Part shown: in pieces, positions 17,819-28,100 of the stretch
Layout of the letters: each line of letters starts with the position of its first letter
Position numbering within the stretch: position 1 is the stretch's first letter
NCBI RefSeq assembly: GCF_017255415.1
Contig: NZ_JAFJZZ010000001.1
Coordinates: 248,001-312,000, forward strand
Reading direction: 5' to 3'
DNA length: 64,000 nucleotides
Origin: Clostridium aminobutyricum
GTDB taxonomy: Bacteria > Bacillota > Clostridia > Peptostreptococcales > Anaerovoracaceae
The notes under the pieces: generated by a model
What the model saw: the letters and a program-made list of their open reading frames with translations, nothing else
The model's database searches: none
Told to the model about the DNA's origin: nothing
Program-made: the position numbers and the translations under genes

Positions 17819-18955
17819 CTAGGCCTCCTTTAATTTTGAAATGACGCAATCCGCAAAATCGGTAGCTGTATCACCGGAAGCATCCCCCGTCATATTTTTG
17901 CTGCTTTGTGAAAAATCAACTGCAGCAGAAAGACTATCCGCTTTTGCAACAAATCCAATGTGTCTTAAAAGCATTTCAGCCGCTTTTAGGATGCTGGAGG
18001 GATTTGCGTACGGAGCAATGCCATCTGTTACCATTCTTGGTGCGCTGCCGTGGATCGCTTCGAACATGGCATATTTACCGCCTACATTGGCACTGCCGGC
18101 TGTCCCGACACCGCCCTGAATTTGAGCTGCTTCATCGGTAATAATATCACCATATAAGTTTGGAAGGATAAATACATTAAAATTGCTGCGAATTTGTTCA
18201 TTCACAAGATTCGCTGCCATAATATCCACGTACCAGTCATCTGTTTTGATATCCGGATATTCTTTCGCGACTTGGTAGCATAGGTCTAAAAACTTTCCGT
18301 CGGTTTTCTTCATGATGTTCGCTTTTGTAACGATGGAAACGTTTTTATTTCCGTTTGCCTTTGCATATTCAAAAGCGGCACGAGCAATTCTCTTCGTTCC
18401 TGCTGTGGTAGTCACCTTGAAGTCGACGGAGATGTCTTCATTAATATCGACGCCGCGGCTCCCCAGTACGTATTCGCCTTCGGTATTTTCTCTGTAGAAA
18501 ATCCAGTCAAGGTTCTTTTCGGGAATGGAAACCGGTCTTACGTTCGCAAATAAATCCAGTTCCCTTCTCAAGGTTACGTTTGCACTTTCGATATTCGGAA
18601 GATTATCCGCTTTACTTGGTGTCGTAGTAGGACCTTTTAGCAATACGTGACAGGATTTAATAGCTGCCAGCACGTCTGCCGGAACGGTTTCATTCTTAGC
18701 AATTCTGTTTTCAAGGGTTAGTCCTTCGATGGTGCGAAGTTCAATCTTACCGGCTTCAATTTCTGCCTTGAGAAGTTCGTTTAACACTCTTCTTGCTTCC
18801 GTGAGGATAATAGGGCCGATGCCGTCGCCGTCAATCACGCCGACTACAATTTTATCCAGCTTTTCAAAATCAACAAACTCATCGGCAGTTTTCATTTTTT
18901 CGACTCTGACTAGCTGCTCTGCTATGATTTTTTCAAAACTTTTCATGTATTCCAT
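17819..18955 (-). CDS. icd: Isocitrate dehydrogenase (isocitrate/isopropylmalate dehydrogenase family)
   Basis: The 378-residue enzyme has the beta-decarboxylating dehydrogenase fold: GDGIGP near residue 43, the ESANVTLRRELDLFANVRP substrate block, YRENTEGEY, and the metal site in LYGDIITDEAAQIQGGVGTA. The Ser-Asn-Leu-Arg arrangement in ESANVTLRR and the adjacent aconitase favour isocitrate over isopropylmalate as substrate. GSAPRM stands where the adenosine-ribose contact lies, which would need a model to decide NAD against NADP. It probably feeds 2-oxoglutarate for glutamate synthesis. The start ATG at 18955 is 8 nt from AAAGGAG. An N-terminal extension of about 35 residues precedes the core. 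Confidence 0.88.
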   Translation of the reverse strand: MEYMKSFEKIIAEQLVRVEKMKTADEFVDFEKLDKIVVGVIDGDGIGPIILTEARRVLNELLKAEIEAGKIELRTIEGLTLENRIAKNETVPADVLAAIKSCHVLLKGPTTTPSKADNLPNIESANVTLRRELDLFANVRPVSIPEKNLDWIFYRENTEGEYVLGSRGVDINEDISVDFKVTTTAGTKRIARAAFEYAKANGNKNVSIVTKANIMKKTDGKFLDLCYQVAKEYPDIKTDDWYVDIMAANLVNEQIRSNFNVFILPNLYGDIITDEAAQIQGGVGTAGSANVGGKYAMFEAIHGSAPRMVTDGIAPYANPSSILKAAEMLLRHIGFVAKADSLSAAVDFSQSSKNMTGDASGDTATDFADCVISKLKEA

Positions 18956-19059
18956 ACTATATACTCCTTTATATTAAGCATTGTCTTGAAATAATTCCTT
19001 TGGACAGCCAACGCCGATGGATATTTTGAGGGATGAGATGTTGGCTGTATCAAATGAAT

Positions 19060-20976
19060 TTATTTGATTGAGTTGATTTTTCCGCCGCAAAGAATCATAT
19101 CAATTTCTAAGTCGGAGAAATTGGTAACAGCCGTGTATTCTTTACCATTCGTCAAATCCTTAATGGTAATAGTGGCATTTCTTACTTGATTTTTTGCATC
19201 TTCAATCATAAGCTTGTGACCCAGGCTGAAATCCTCATAATCGGAAGGATTTTCAAATACGAGAGGCATGATCCCGCTGTTGATTAGGTTGGAACGGTGA
19301 ATTCTTGCAAAGGACTTCACCAATACAAACTTTACACCAAGATAAAGCGGTGCAAGAGCAGCATGTTCACGGCTGCTGCCTTGGCCATAGTTTTCGCCGC
19401 CGATGATTGCACAGGAGCCCGCTTCTTTGCAACGAGCAGAGAATTCACTGTCAATTTTTTCGAAGCAGAAGTTTGCAAGGTAAGGAATATTGGAACGATA
19501 CGGCAGTAGCCTGGAATCGGAAGGCATGATGTCGTCCGTTGTGATATTGTTTCCTGCATGAAGAACGACGGTGGCTTCCACTGTATCACCTAAAGCTGTA
19601 TTTCTAGGGAACGGCTTAATATTTGGCCCCATTTCAACCGGTGTATTGTCTTTGCTCGTTCCCTTTGGATAAACGATAAAGTTATCGTTGAAGTTGAAGT
19701 CTACAGCCTCAATTTCAGGAAGTGTTTCACCGGATTCTATTCCGTCCGTAACAACCCCTGTAATGGCGGAGATCGCAGCAGTTTCAGGGCTTACTAGGTA
19801 GACATCAGCATCTATTGTTCCGCTTCTGCCTTTGAAGTTTCTGTTAAAAGTACGTAGGGAAACTGCACCGGATTTCGGAGATTGTCCCATCCCGATACAG
19901 GGACCGCAAGCGTTTTCAATAATTCTTGCACCGGCGTTGATCATATCTGCCAATGCTCCGTTTTCAGCCAACTTGGAAAGGATTTTGCTGGAACCCGGAG
20001 AAATCACAAGGCTTACATCCGGATGAATCTTTTTGCCCTTTAAAATGGCAGCAACCTTCATCAAATCTGTATAGGAAGAATTGGTACAGCTTCCGATCGC
20101 AACCTGATCCACTTTGATTGATCCGATGTTTTTGATCGTATCAATATTGTCAGGGCTGTGTGGCTTTGCAGCAAGCGGAGTCAACTTAGAAAGGTCTACT
20201 TTCAGAGTTTCGTCGTAAACGGCATCGGGATCTGCGGAAAGCTCTACATAATCTTGCGGACGGCCTTGCTCTGTTAAATATTTTAATGTATTTTCGTCAC
20301 TAGGGAAAATGGAGGTTGTCGCACCAAGTTCAGCACCCATATTGGTGATGGTTGCTCTGTCTGTAACAGAAAGGGATTTTACTCCTTCACCTGTGTATTC
20401 TACGATCTTGCCTACGCCCCCTTTAACGGTAAGTTTATCAAGAACATGGAGAATGACATCTTTTGCAGAAACCCAAGGTCTTAGTTTACCGGTTAATTCA
20501 ACATTGACTACCTTTGGCACAGTCAAGCTATAAGTACCTTTGGCCATTGCCATTGCGACATCCAGGCCACCGGCACCGATCGCGATCATACCTAACCCGC
20601 CTCCGGTTGGCGTATGACTGTCAGAACCTAAAAGGGTTTTACCGGGTTTGCCGTAGTTTTCCAAATGAAGCTGATGACAAATTCCGTTCCCCGGTTTAGA
20701 GAAAAGGACGCCGTGCCGCTGTGCAACGCTCTTAATAAAAGCGTGGTCGTCTGCATTTTCAAAACCGGTTTGAAGTGTGTTGTGATCTATGTATGCAACG
20801 GACAGTTCTGTTTTAATTTTATCTACATCCATGGCTTCAAGTTGTAGGTAAACCATCGTACCTGTAGAATCTTGAGTCAGCGTCTGATCCATTTTGATGG
20901 TAATTTCTGCACCGGGGATAAGCGAACCTTCTACTAAATGATTTTCTAAAATTTTGTAAGCTAAAGTGTTTCCCAT
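19060..20976 (-). CDS. acn: Aconitate hydratase
   Basis: The 638-residue enzyme converts citrate to isocitrate through a 4Fe-4S cluster. Cluster cysteines are seen in AIGSCTNSSYTD and NACGPCIGMGQ, and active-site segments in LLGSDSHTPTGGGLGMIAIG and GENYGQGSSREHAALAP. The length fits the shorter aconitase class of about 640 residues found in clostridia. AGGAGG stands 7 nt before the ATG. It is the first gene of acn-icd-gntR; citrate synthase is not in the window. The 350 bp upstream carry a 26-bp palindrome that is the best candidate for the operator of the GntR protein. Confidence 0.93.
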   Translation of the reverse strand: MGNTLAYKILENHLVEGSLIPGAEITIKMDQTLTQDSTGTMVYLQLEAMDVDKIKTELSVAYIDHNTLQTGFENADDHAFIKSVAQRHGVLFSKPGNGICHQLHLENYGKPGKTLLGSDSHTPTGGGLGMIAIGAGGLDVAMAMAKGTYSLTVPKVVNVELTGKLRPWVSAKDVILHVLDKLTVKGGVGKIVEYTGEGVKSLSVTDRATITNMGAELGATTSIFPSDENTLKYLTEQGRPQDYVELSADPDAVYDETLKVDLSKLTPLAAKPHSPDNIDTIKNIGSIKVDQVAIGSCTNSSYTDLMKVAAILKGKKIHPDVSLVISPGSSKILSKLAENGALADMINAGARIIENACGPCIGMGQSPKSGAVSLRTFNRNFKGRSGTIDADVYLVSPETAAISAITGVVTDGIESGETLPEIEAVDFNFNDNFIVYPKGTSKDNTPVEMGPNIKPFPRNTALGDTVEATVVLHAGNNITTDDIMPSDSRLLPYRSNIPYLANFCFEKIDSEFSARCKEAGSCAIIGGENYGQGSSREHAALAPLYLGVKFVLVKSFARIHRSNLINSGIMPLVFENPSDYEDFSLGHKLMIEDAKNQVRNATITIKDLTNGKEYTAVTNFSDLEIDMILCGGKINSIK

Positions 20977-21027
20977 TAAGTCCTCCTAAAATCTTTCAAT
21001 ACTATTGACACGGTATGATAAACTATT

Positions 21028-21053
21028 TTGTACATTTGTATACAAATATACAA
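21028..21053. promoter_or_regulatory. Candidate GntR (FCD) operator upstream of acn
   Basis: A 26-bp inverted repeat with one mismatched pair: outer arms TTGTA and TACAA, inner perfect 14-bp palindrome ATTTGTATACAAAT (21034-21047). TTGTATACAA-like sites are typical of FadR/FCD regulators. It lies 52 bp from the acn start codon, where it would overlap the promoter. A shorter palindrome TTGTACAA at 21198-21205 could be an accessory site. The rest of the 358-bp divergent gap (20977-21334) is AT-rich, with TATAAT before the transporter gene and no other recognised feature. Confidence 0.6.
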
Positions 21054-21334
21054 TTAATTCGGCTAAAAGTCAATAAAAATGGTAAAAGATTATTGAAATT
21101 TGATAAAAAGGAAGCTGTTAAAAATAATTCTTTATGGTACAATAAGCGCTTCTTAATGATGGGTTTAAATTGATTAAAAAGTCGAAAGAGAGAGGTATTG
21201 TACAAGAAATAGAAGACGCACTGAATTTTCAAAAAATTTTATACAATAAAAATAAAAAACTAGTTACATTTTTCAAATTACAACAATATAATTATCTGTA
21301 ACGATTTTTGTTATCCATTTTGGGAGGTGTTTTA

Positions 21335-22918
21335 ATGTCAATATGCACACAAATTGAGTGCAACGGTCTGTATGAATTGACAGACGAAGCGCGTGCAGAG
21401 TTAATCTCTTCAAAGTATTACAATGAGGACTTGGCTCCAACGTCGGTTTCACAGAGAACTTGGACTACATACAATATTACTGCGCTTTGGATTGGCATGT
21501 CCATTTGCATTCCGTCGCTTTCTCTAGCGGCGGCTCTTATCGGAATGGGGGTATCCCCTTGGTTATCCGTTCTTAATGTCGCATTAGGAAATTTAATCGT
21601 CCTTATCCCGATACAGTTAAATTCACATGCGGGTACAAAATACGGAATTCCGTTCCCCGTATTTTCTAGGTTAACGTTTGGCAGTATCGGAGCCCATGTT
21701 CCGGCAATATTAAGGGCTTTGGTAGCTTGCGGCTGGACTGCGGTTCAGTCTTGGGTAGGCGGCGGTGCTTTTGCAGCGATATTGGGCTGTTTTATTGCTG
21801 CGTTTAGAGATCAGAGTTGGAATATTGTTATTTTGGGAAATACCTGCAATGTTGGACAGCTGATTGGTTTCCTCCTGTTTATGGCATGGACCGGTTGGAT
21901 TGCTTACAGAGGGTCAGAAAGCATCAAAGTTGTTCAAAATATAGGCGGACCTTTACTTATTATCGTTGTTATCTGTCTTTTCGGCTGGTCTATCATGACG
22001 GCTCATCAAGCAGGATATGGCTTTGGGGAAGTAATGGCTCAGGGGAATGACCCTGCTCTGATGGAACAGTTCGGCGGTTTTTGGTATATCTATCTTGCAG
22101 GATTAACCGGAAATATAGCATTCTGGGCTACGATGGCACTTAATATACCTGATTTCTCAAGATATGCCCGGTCTCAAAAAGATCAATTCCGAGGCCAGCT
22201 TTATGGGATGCCGTTTCCAATGTTTCTTTGTGCCTTCGTGGGTGCATTCTTTGCGATGGCTACAAAGCTTGCTACAGGGAAGGCCATGTTTGACCCTACC
22301 AACGTTTTCTACTATGTAGATAATAGGCTTCTAGTAATTATTTGTGCGGTTGGCGTTGCAGCGGCTACGATCACAACTTGTGTTGCTGCCAATGTAGTGG
22401 CACCGGCAAACGGCTTCTCCAATTTAGCCCCTACAAAGATCACCTATAAAATGGGTGTTGTTGCAACTTGTATTATAGCTGTATTGGCACAGCCATGGTG
22501 GATTTACGGATCGGGTGCAGCCTATGTATTTACTTGGTTGAACAATTACGGAACGATTTTGGCGCCTGTAGCGGCTATCTTTATTGCTGATTACTATATC
22601 TGCAAGCAGAAGAGAATTGACGTAGCAGGTCTTTATGCCGGTGCGAAGGGGAGATACTGGTATAAAGGCGGATGGAATGTCTCAGCTATTATCGCTTGGG
22701 TTGCGGCCTTTATTATTCCGCTGTTAGGAAACACTGTTTTCTTATATAACCCGGCAACAGCGGCAGGAGGTCCAAATTTCATTCAATGGCTAGCCGCCAA
22801 CGGCTATATTGTATCCTTTGCGATCGGATTTGGGGTATATTTCCTTCTGATGAAAAATGAAAAGTCTGCGCTTGTAACACAAGAAGAACATGATGCAATG
22901 ACACAGAAAACTGCATAA
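21335..22918 (+). CDS. NCS1-family nucleobase/hydantoin/allantoin transporter
   Basis: A 527-residue integral membrane protein with about 12 hydrophobic segments. The N-terminal region SQRTWTTYNITALWIGMSIC and the later PDFSRYARSQKDQ segment are hallmarks of the NCS1 (nucleobase:cation symporter-1) family. GGGAGG at 21322-21327 fixes the ATG at 21335; an upstream in-frame TTG is less likely. Since a dihydropyrimidinase/hydantoinase follows, the substrate is probably a hydantoin, allantoin or dihydropyrimidine imported for use as nitrogen source; uracil or cytosine is also possible. A hairpin terminator separates it from the next gene. Confidence 0.88.
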   Translation: MSICTQIECNGLYELTDEARAELISSKYYNEDLAPTSVSQRTWTTYNITALWIGMSICIPSLSLAAALIGMGVSPWLSVLNVALGNLIVLIPIQLNSHAGTKYGIPFPVFSRLTFGSIGAHVPAILRALVACGWTAVQSWVGGGAFAAILGCFIAAFRDQSWNIVILGNTCNVGQLIGFLLFMAWTGWIAYRGSESIKVVQNIGGPLLIIVVICLFGWSIMTAHQAGYGFGEVMAQGNDPALMEQFGGFWYIYLAGLTGNIAFWATMALNIPDFSRYARSQKDQFRGQLYGMPFPMFLCAFVGAFFAMATKLATGKAMFDPTNVFYYVDNRLLVIICAVGVAAATITTCVAANVVAPANGFSNLAPTKITYKMGVVATCIIAVLAQPWWIYGSGAAYVFTWLNNYGTILAPVAAIFIADYYICKQKRIDVAGLYAGAKGRYWYKGGWNVSAIIAWVAAFIIPLLGNTVFLYNPATAAGGPNFIQWLAANGYIVSFAIGFGVYFLLMKNEKSALVTQEEHDAMTQKTA

Positions 22919-22963
22919 ATTAACAAATTCAATCGTAAAATGAAAATATGGTAATACGATAGG

Positions 22964-22992
22964 AGCCTTTGGGGAGACTCAAAGGCTTTTTT
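22964..22992 (+). terminator. Terminator between transporter and hydantoinase genes
   Basis: An 8-bp perfect stem (22964-22971 with 22980-22987), 8-nt loop and five further T. It may attenuate expression of the downstream hydantoinase rather than stop it fully. Confidence 0.7.
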
Positions 22993-23052
22993 CATAGAAA
23001 CAGAATGGCTAATCTAATTTGTACGAAGGAATCATGAAATGGGGGATGGATT

Positions 23053-24456
23053 ATGGATTTACTTATTAAAGGCGGAACTTTAGTGACTGCCCAATCTACT
23101 TTCAAGGCAGATATTGCAGTAGTAAACGGGAAAATTTCAGCAATAGGAAAAAATTTAAAAGCGGACAAAAATACCGAAGTTATTGATGCAAAAGGAAAGC
23201 TGGTACTTCCGGGAGCTATTGACGGACATACGCATTTGGCAATGCCTTTTGGCGGGACGATCTCTACGGACGATTACTATGCGGGAACCCGGTCAGCGGC
23301 CTGCGGAGGAACCACAACAGTATTTGATTTTATTTTGCAAGCAAAGGGTGAACCAATGCAGGATGCCATTAAACGAAGAGATGCGTTAGCCGCTCCTGAT
23401 GCGGCTGTGGATTACTCTTTCCATATTGGGGTGACGGATGTTTCCACGGATGAATTGCTGGATTCTATGGAGGAGGCAGTACAGGCAGGAATCCCTTCCT
23501 TTAAGGTATTCATGGTCTATGATTTCGGCGTAGATGACGGTTCTTTCTATAGGGTATTGCAAAAAGCAGCCGGAATAGGGGCACTGGTAGGGGTTCATGC
23601 CGAAAACAGAGAGGTAAATAATGTACTTATTAAGCAATTCCTCGCAGAAGGAAAAACGGAGGCTTGGTGGCATTATGTTTCAAAAAAGGAAGACGTAGAG
23701 GGGGAAGCGGATGTCAGGGCTATTAATTTAGCTAAAATGGCAGGGACTTCACTTTATATTGTTCACTTGGCCAATAAACAAGGAGTAGAGGCGGTTAAAG
23801 AAGCCAGAGATCAGGGATATCCGATCTTTGCAGAAACTTGTCCGCAGTATCTTTACTTTACCAGCGAAGTTTATAAGAGAGAAAGGGCGAGAGATTTCGT
23901 ATGTTCTCCTCCAATGAAGGGAAAAGCTTCTCAGGAAGCTCTTTGGGAAGCTATTAAAAGCGGAGATATTGCTACGGTTGCAACAGACCATTGTCCATTT
24001 ACCCGAGCAGAAAAAGACTGGGGTATTGTGACAAAAGATGGAAAACCGGGCAACTTTACAACCATTCCAAATGGATGTGCCGGAATTGAAACGATGTATC
24101 CGTATATGTTATCTGAGGCCAATAAAGGACGGATTACTTTCAATAAAGTGGTTGAGCTTTGTGCAACCAATCCGGCTAAATTATTTGGATTGGATCATCA
24201 AAAGGGTGCGCTGCAGGTAGGTCTCGATGCAGATATTGTGCTGTATGATAAGAAGAAAGAATTTACCATAACTAATTCAGCTATGCATGGGGATACGGAT
24301 CATACCATTTGGGAAGGTGTCAGCCTGAAAGGATATCCGGTAGCGACTTACAGCAGGGGGAGATTGGTCTACAAAGAGGGTGAATTCCTTGGAAAACGAG
24401 GTGAAGGTAAGCTGATTAAATGCAAACCGATTAAACTGACGACGCCCGAATTATAA
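23053..24456 (+). CDS. Dihydropyrimidinase / D-hydantoinase
   Basis: The 467-residue amidohydrolase opens cyclic imide rings (dihydropyrimidines, hydantoins). The metal site is complete: DGHTHLAMPF, the bridging carboxylated Lys in SFKVFMVYD near residue 153, VGVHAENREV, YIVHLANKQG, and ATDHCPF with the catalytic Asp. Length and order match the D-hydantoinase family; allantoinase is less likely because the family-specific spacing follows hydantoinase. A GGGGGATGG ribosome binding site precedes the ATG. With the NCS1 transporter upstream it makes a small uptake-and-hydrolysis unit. No carbamoylase or ureidopropionase follows, so the next step is encoded elsewhere. Confidence 0.92.
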   Translation: MDLLIKGGTLVTAQSTFKADIAVVNGKISAIGKNLKADKNTEVIDAKGKLVLPGAIDGHTHLAMPFGGTISTDDYYAGTRSAACGGTTTVFDFILQAKGEPMQDAIKRRDALAAPDAAVDYSFHIGVTDVSTDELLDSMEEAVQAGIPSFKVFMVYDFGVDDGSFYRVLQKAAGIGALVGVHAENREVNNVLIKQFLAEGKTEAWWHYVSKKEDVEGEADVRAINLAKMAGTSLYIVHLANKQGVEAVKEARDQGYPIFAETCPQYLYFTSEVYKRERARDFVCSPPMKGKASQEALWEAIKSGDIATVATDHCPFTRAEKDWGIVTKDGKPGNFTTIPNGCAGIETMYPYMLSEANKGRITFNKVVELCATNPAKLFGLDHQKGALQVGLDADIVLYDKKKEFTITNSAMHGDTDHTIWEGVSLKGYPVATYSRGRLVYKEGEFLGKRGEGKLIKCKPIKLTTPEL

Positions 24457-24490
24457 CAGATAAGATTAACTATAAAAAAGAGTGTAGTCA

Positions 24491-24535
24491 AAAAGAGGTA
24501 TCTCAAGAAAATTTCTGAGATACCTCTTTTCATTT
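24491..24535. terminator. Bidirectional terminator between hydantoinase and tetR
   Basis: Perfect 15-bp stem (24491-24505 with 24516-24530) with T-rich and A-rich flanks on the two sides. Confidence 0.88.
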
Positions 24536-24548
24536 TATAGTCATAGGA

Positions 24549-25163
24549 TTATTTAACGATACCTTTTATCATGAGGTCAAAAAACTCTCTTTTTCGAAAG
24601 GTTGATAGGTCAAAAGGAAGTTTTATCTTTTCAAAATGAGAAAGACCGTATTTTACCCCTAGGAAACTATGAGCCGCTCCTATGATGGAAAGCGCCGCTA
24701 AATCGACATTAACTTCTCTAAATTCTCCGCAAGCTACTCCGTCAGCAATGATTCTTTGAATATAGGAAAATTTCTTCACCCAAATATCCTGAAGCGTATC
24801 CATCAGTGAACAAGGAATATCGGATTTTGAATTCATAAACTGCTGCGAAAACAGCATCATTTTAGGTCCCATTTTTTTAGCATGTGCGATTTCGAATTCA
24901 AGAATACCATAGAGCATTCCCGTATGAGATTGCTTGGAGTGAATGATTCTTTCGCAACCTTCAAAATACTCATCTATACCGCCTAGCATGATATTTAACA
25001 GTAAATCCTCTTTGCTGCTGAAATATTCATATACGGTACCTTTTCCGATACCCGCGCCTTCTGCAATATCGATAATTTTGGTATTGACATAGCCTTTTTG
25101 AATAAATAGGTCCAATGCCGTATCCAATATTTTATTTTTCTTTATTTCTTTTGCATTTCTCAT
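24549..25163 (-). CDS. TetR-family repressor of the RND efflux operon
   Basis: A 204-residue regulator: helix-turn-helix in residues about 10-55 (FIQKGYVNTKIIDIAEGAGI then GKGTVYEYFSSKEDL), followed by a helical ligand pocket domain. Its ATG overlaps the stop of the RND gene by 4 bp (ATGA), so it is the last gene of the efflux operon and probably represses the whole unit, including itself. Two matching palindromes flank the promoter at the other end of the operon. Confidence 0.9.
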   Translation of the reverse strand: MRNAKEIKKNKILDTALDLFIQKGYVNTKIIDIAEGAGIGKGTVYEYFSSKEDLLLNIMLGGIDEYFEGCERIIHSKQSHTGMLYGILEFEIAHAKKMGPKMMLFSQQFMNSKSDIPCSLMDTLQDIWVKKFSYIQRIIADGVACGEFREVNVDLAALSIIGAAHSFLGVKYGLSHFEKIKLPFDLSTFRKREFFDLMIKGIVK

Positions 25164-28100
25164 TGTTTAGCGTCCTCGTTCTGCCATTTTGCTTCCAAGA
25201 TTGCAAGTTTTTCATCGCGAATTCTTTGTTTGTTTTCTCTCTTCATCTTCATATCATCAAATGAAGCGTAGAGAACCGGAATAAGGATTAACGTGACTAA
25301 GGTAGATGCAATGAGTCCTCCAATGATGGATATGGCCATTGGTGCCAGCGTTTCGCCGCCATCTCCCAGTCCCATAGACATTGGAATCATTCCGACGCAA
25401 GTAGTTGCAGATCCCATGAGGATCGGCCTTAATCTTAATTTCCCCGCTTGAATCAGTGCCTCATCCCGTCCCATGATGAGCTTATTTCGGTGAATAAATT
25501 CAACAATCAGGATGGAGTTATTGACAACGATACCGGCGAGCATAATCAACCCGAGGAACGAAATCATGGATAGCTTGGTACCCGTTATAAATAGTGCAAG
25601 GAAAGCTCCTGACATCGCAAAAGGGATCGCCATCATAATCATAAACGGCTGAGTCAGAGATTCAAATTGTGCTGCTAAAAGAAGATAAACCAGCGCAAGA
25701 GCTACCAACAATGCTTTGGTCAGGTTGACAAAGGTTTCCATCATTTCTTTCTGCTGTCCGCCTGTTTCATAATAATAGCCATCAGGGAATTGATAGGAAT
25801 CTGCTATCTTAATTATTTGCGTAGAGACTGCGTTCAAATCCTTGGCATCGATATCGATGTTAACCGTCACAAAGCGTTGCTGATTCAATCGGTTAACAGC
25901 ACTTGGCGAGTTGTCAAACTCCAAGTTGGCAATCTGACCTACCGGAACTTGAAGTCCTGTAGAGCCTGTAATCATAATCTGTTTCATATTGTCAATAGAA
26001 TCCGTATAGGAATCCGGCAGGGAGAGGTTGATTGCGATTTCTTCCCCATCAATTTTTAAATTGGTTGCTGTATTGCCGGATAATGCGGTAGAAAGCCCAT
26101 TGGCAAGTTGTGATGCGGTAATCCCGTAATAGGCAGCCGTATTTCGATTAAGAATGACCTTTACTTCCGGATTGCCCTCCGTCACATCCAATTCTGCGGA
26201 AACGACCTCTTTAATGGCACCAATTTTTGTGCACAGATCATTTCCAAGGCTTTCAAGGTCGGCCAGTTCCTTTCCCTTAATGATCAACGACATGTCTGTG
26301 CTAGTACCTGACATGTCTCCCATAGAAGAGGATTCGTCTACCGAAATATCTGCACCGGATAATGTAGATAAATCCTTCTTGACCTTTTTTACAATATCAG
26401 CTGTGGTTTTGTTTCGTTCATTTTTGTCGACCAGTGTGACACTGAGCGTAGAACTGTCATCGCCTATTGACATAAAACTGGACGTACCGATGTTAAGCGT
26501 ACAATGTTTTACTTCCGGCATGGAACGAATATATTCTTCGATTGGGCTTATAAATTTGTCTTTATCCTGCAGTGAAGTTCCGTAAGGTGTATCGATAGAA
26601 ACCGTGAACATACCTTCGTCGGAGGCAGGAAGCAGTTCTGTTCCTACGATGCCTACTAGTACAATCGAAATAACAAATATTAATGTGCAGGCAAAAATAA
26701 CTCGTTTTCTTTTCTTTAGTGCCTTCTGCTCAAAAATACCGTAATTTTCTTTTAAATCTTCAATCATTTTAGTAAATTTAGGAAGAAGCCTAAATTTATA
26801 CCGTCTCGTACCAAAACGAATATAATCCGTTGGTAAAGACTTAGATAACAATCTGGAGGTGAGCATTGGTACAATAGATAGCGAGACAATTAAGGAAGCG
26901 AGCAGGGCGATGATAATGGTAAAACAAAAATCTTTGAACATGAGTCCTGCCATTCCTCCGCTTAGTGCAATCGGTAAAAATACGACAACCTTTGTTAATG
27001 TGGAGGCTAAAACAGCCAGAAAGATTTCTCCGCTTCCTTTTTGAGAGGCTTCAATAGCAGAATGCCCGTTTTGCCGAAGCCTAAATATGTTTTCCAGTAC
27101 AATGATCGAGTCATCGACCAGCAACCCTATGGCAATTGTGAGAGAGCATAAAGTAATCAAATTTAACGTCATGCCTCTTGCACTCATCATGGCGAAAGTC
27201 GCTAAAAGGGAAATCGGTATGGAAAGAGCAATAACCAATGTAGTTCGGATGTTCTTTAGGAATAGGAACACCACCAGCACGGCTAATATTGCGCCTTCAA
27301 TTGCAGACGAAGCAACAGAGGAAATGGAGCTTTCAATAAAATCAGCCTGATTAAAGCCTACTGTAAAGGTTAGATCAGGGAATTTCTGTTCCAGTTCTTT
27401 AATGGTATGTTGAATTTCCTTTGCGGTAGCAACGGTATTGGCATCGGATTGTTTGGTAATCATTAAACCAATTGCTGTCTTGCCGTCAATACGGCTGATA
27501 GAATCTTGATCTTGATATTGTTCGGATATATTGGCAATCTCGCCTAATCGGACAATACTTCGATCCGAAAGTGTAATCGGTAGATTTTTTATACTTTCTG
27601 CGGAATCAAATTCACCGATGGTTCGAACAATAATTTCAGTTGATCCTTTGGTAACATTACCGCTCGGCATATTAATATTTTCAGCTGCAAGAGTTTGAGC
27701 AATCTGCGCAAGGGTGATACCATATCCAGTTAATTTTTCCTGGCTGATTTGAACGGCCACTTCTTCGTCAACTGCGCCATTTACCTGAACAGAGGCAACA
27801 CCGGCCACGCGTTCGATGTACGATAATACATTATTTTCAATCTCTGTATTCAAATCGTTTAAAGGCATATCACCGGAGACGTAAAGCTGAAGGATAGGGA
27901 TCGAACTCATATCCATCTTCATAACCATAGGGTCTCCGGCATCATCCGGCAGCATATCAGATACCAACGCTATTTTCTCTCTCATATTTAAGGTCGCAAA
28001 ATTCATGTCAGTATCCATCTGGAACTGAATCATTACGTAAGAAGTCCCTTGCATGGTCATGGATTGCATTTCGTCTAAACTTTCTACGGAGGCCAATGCT

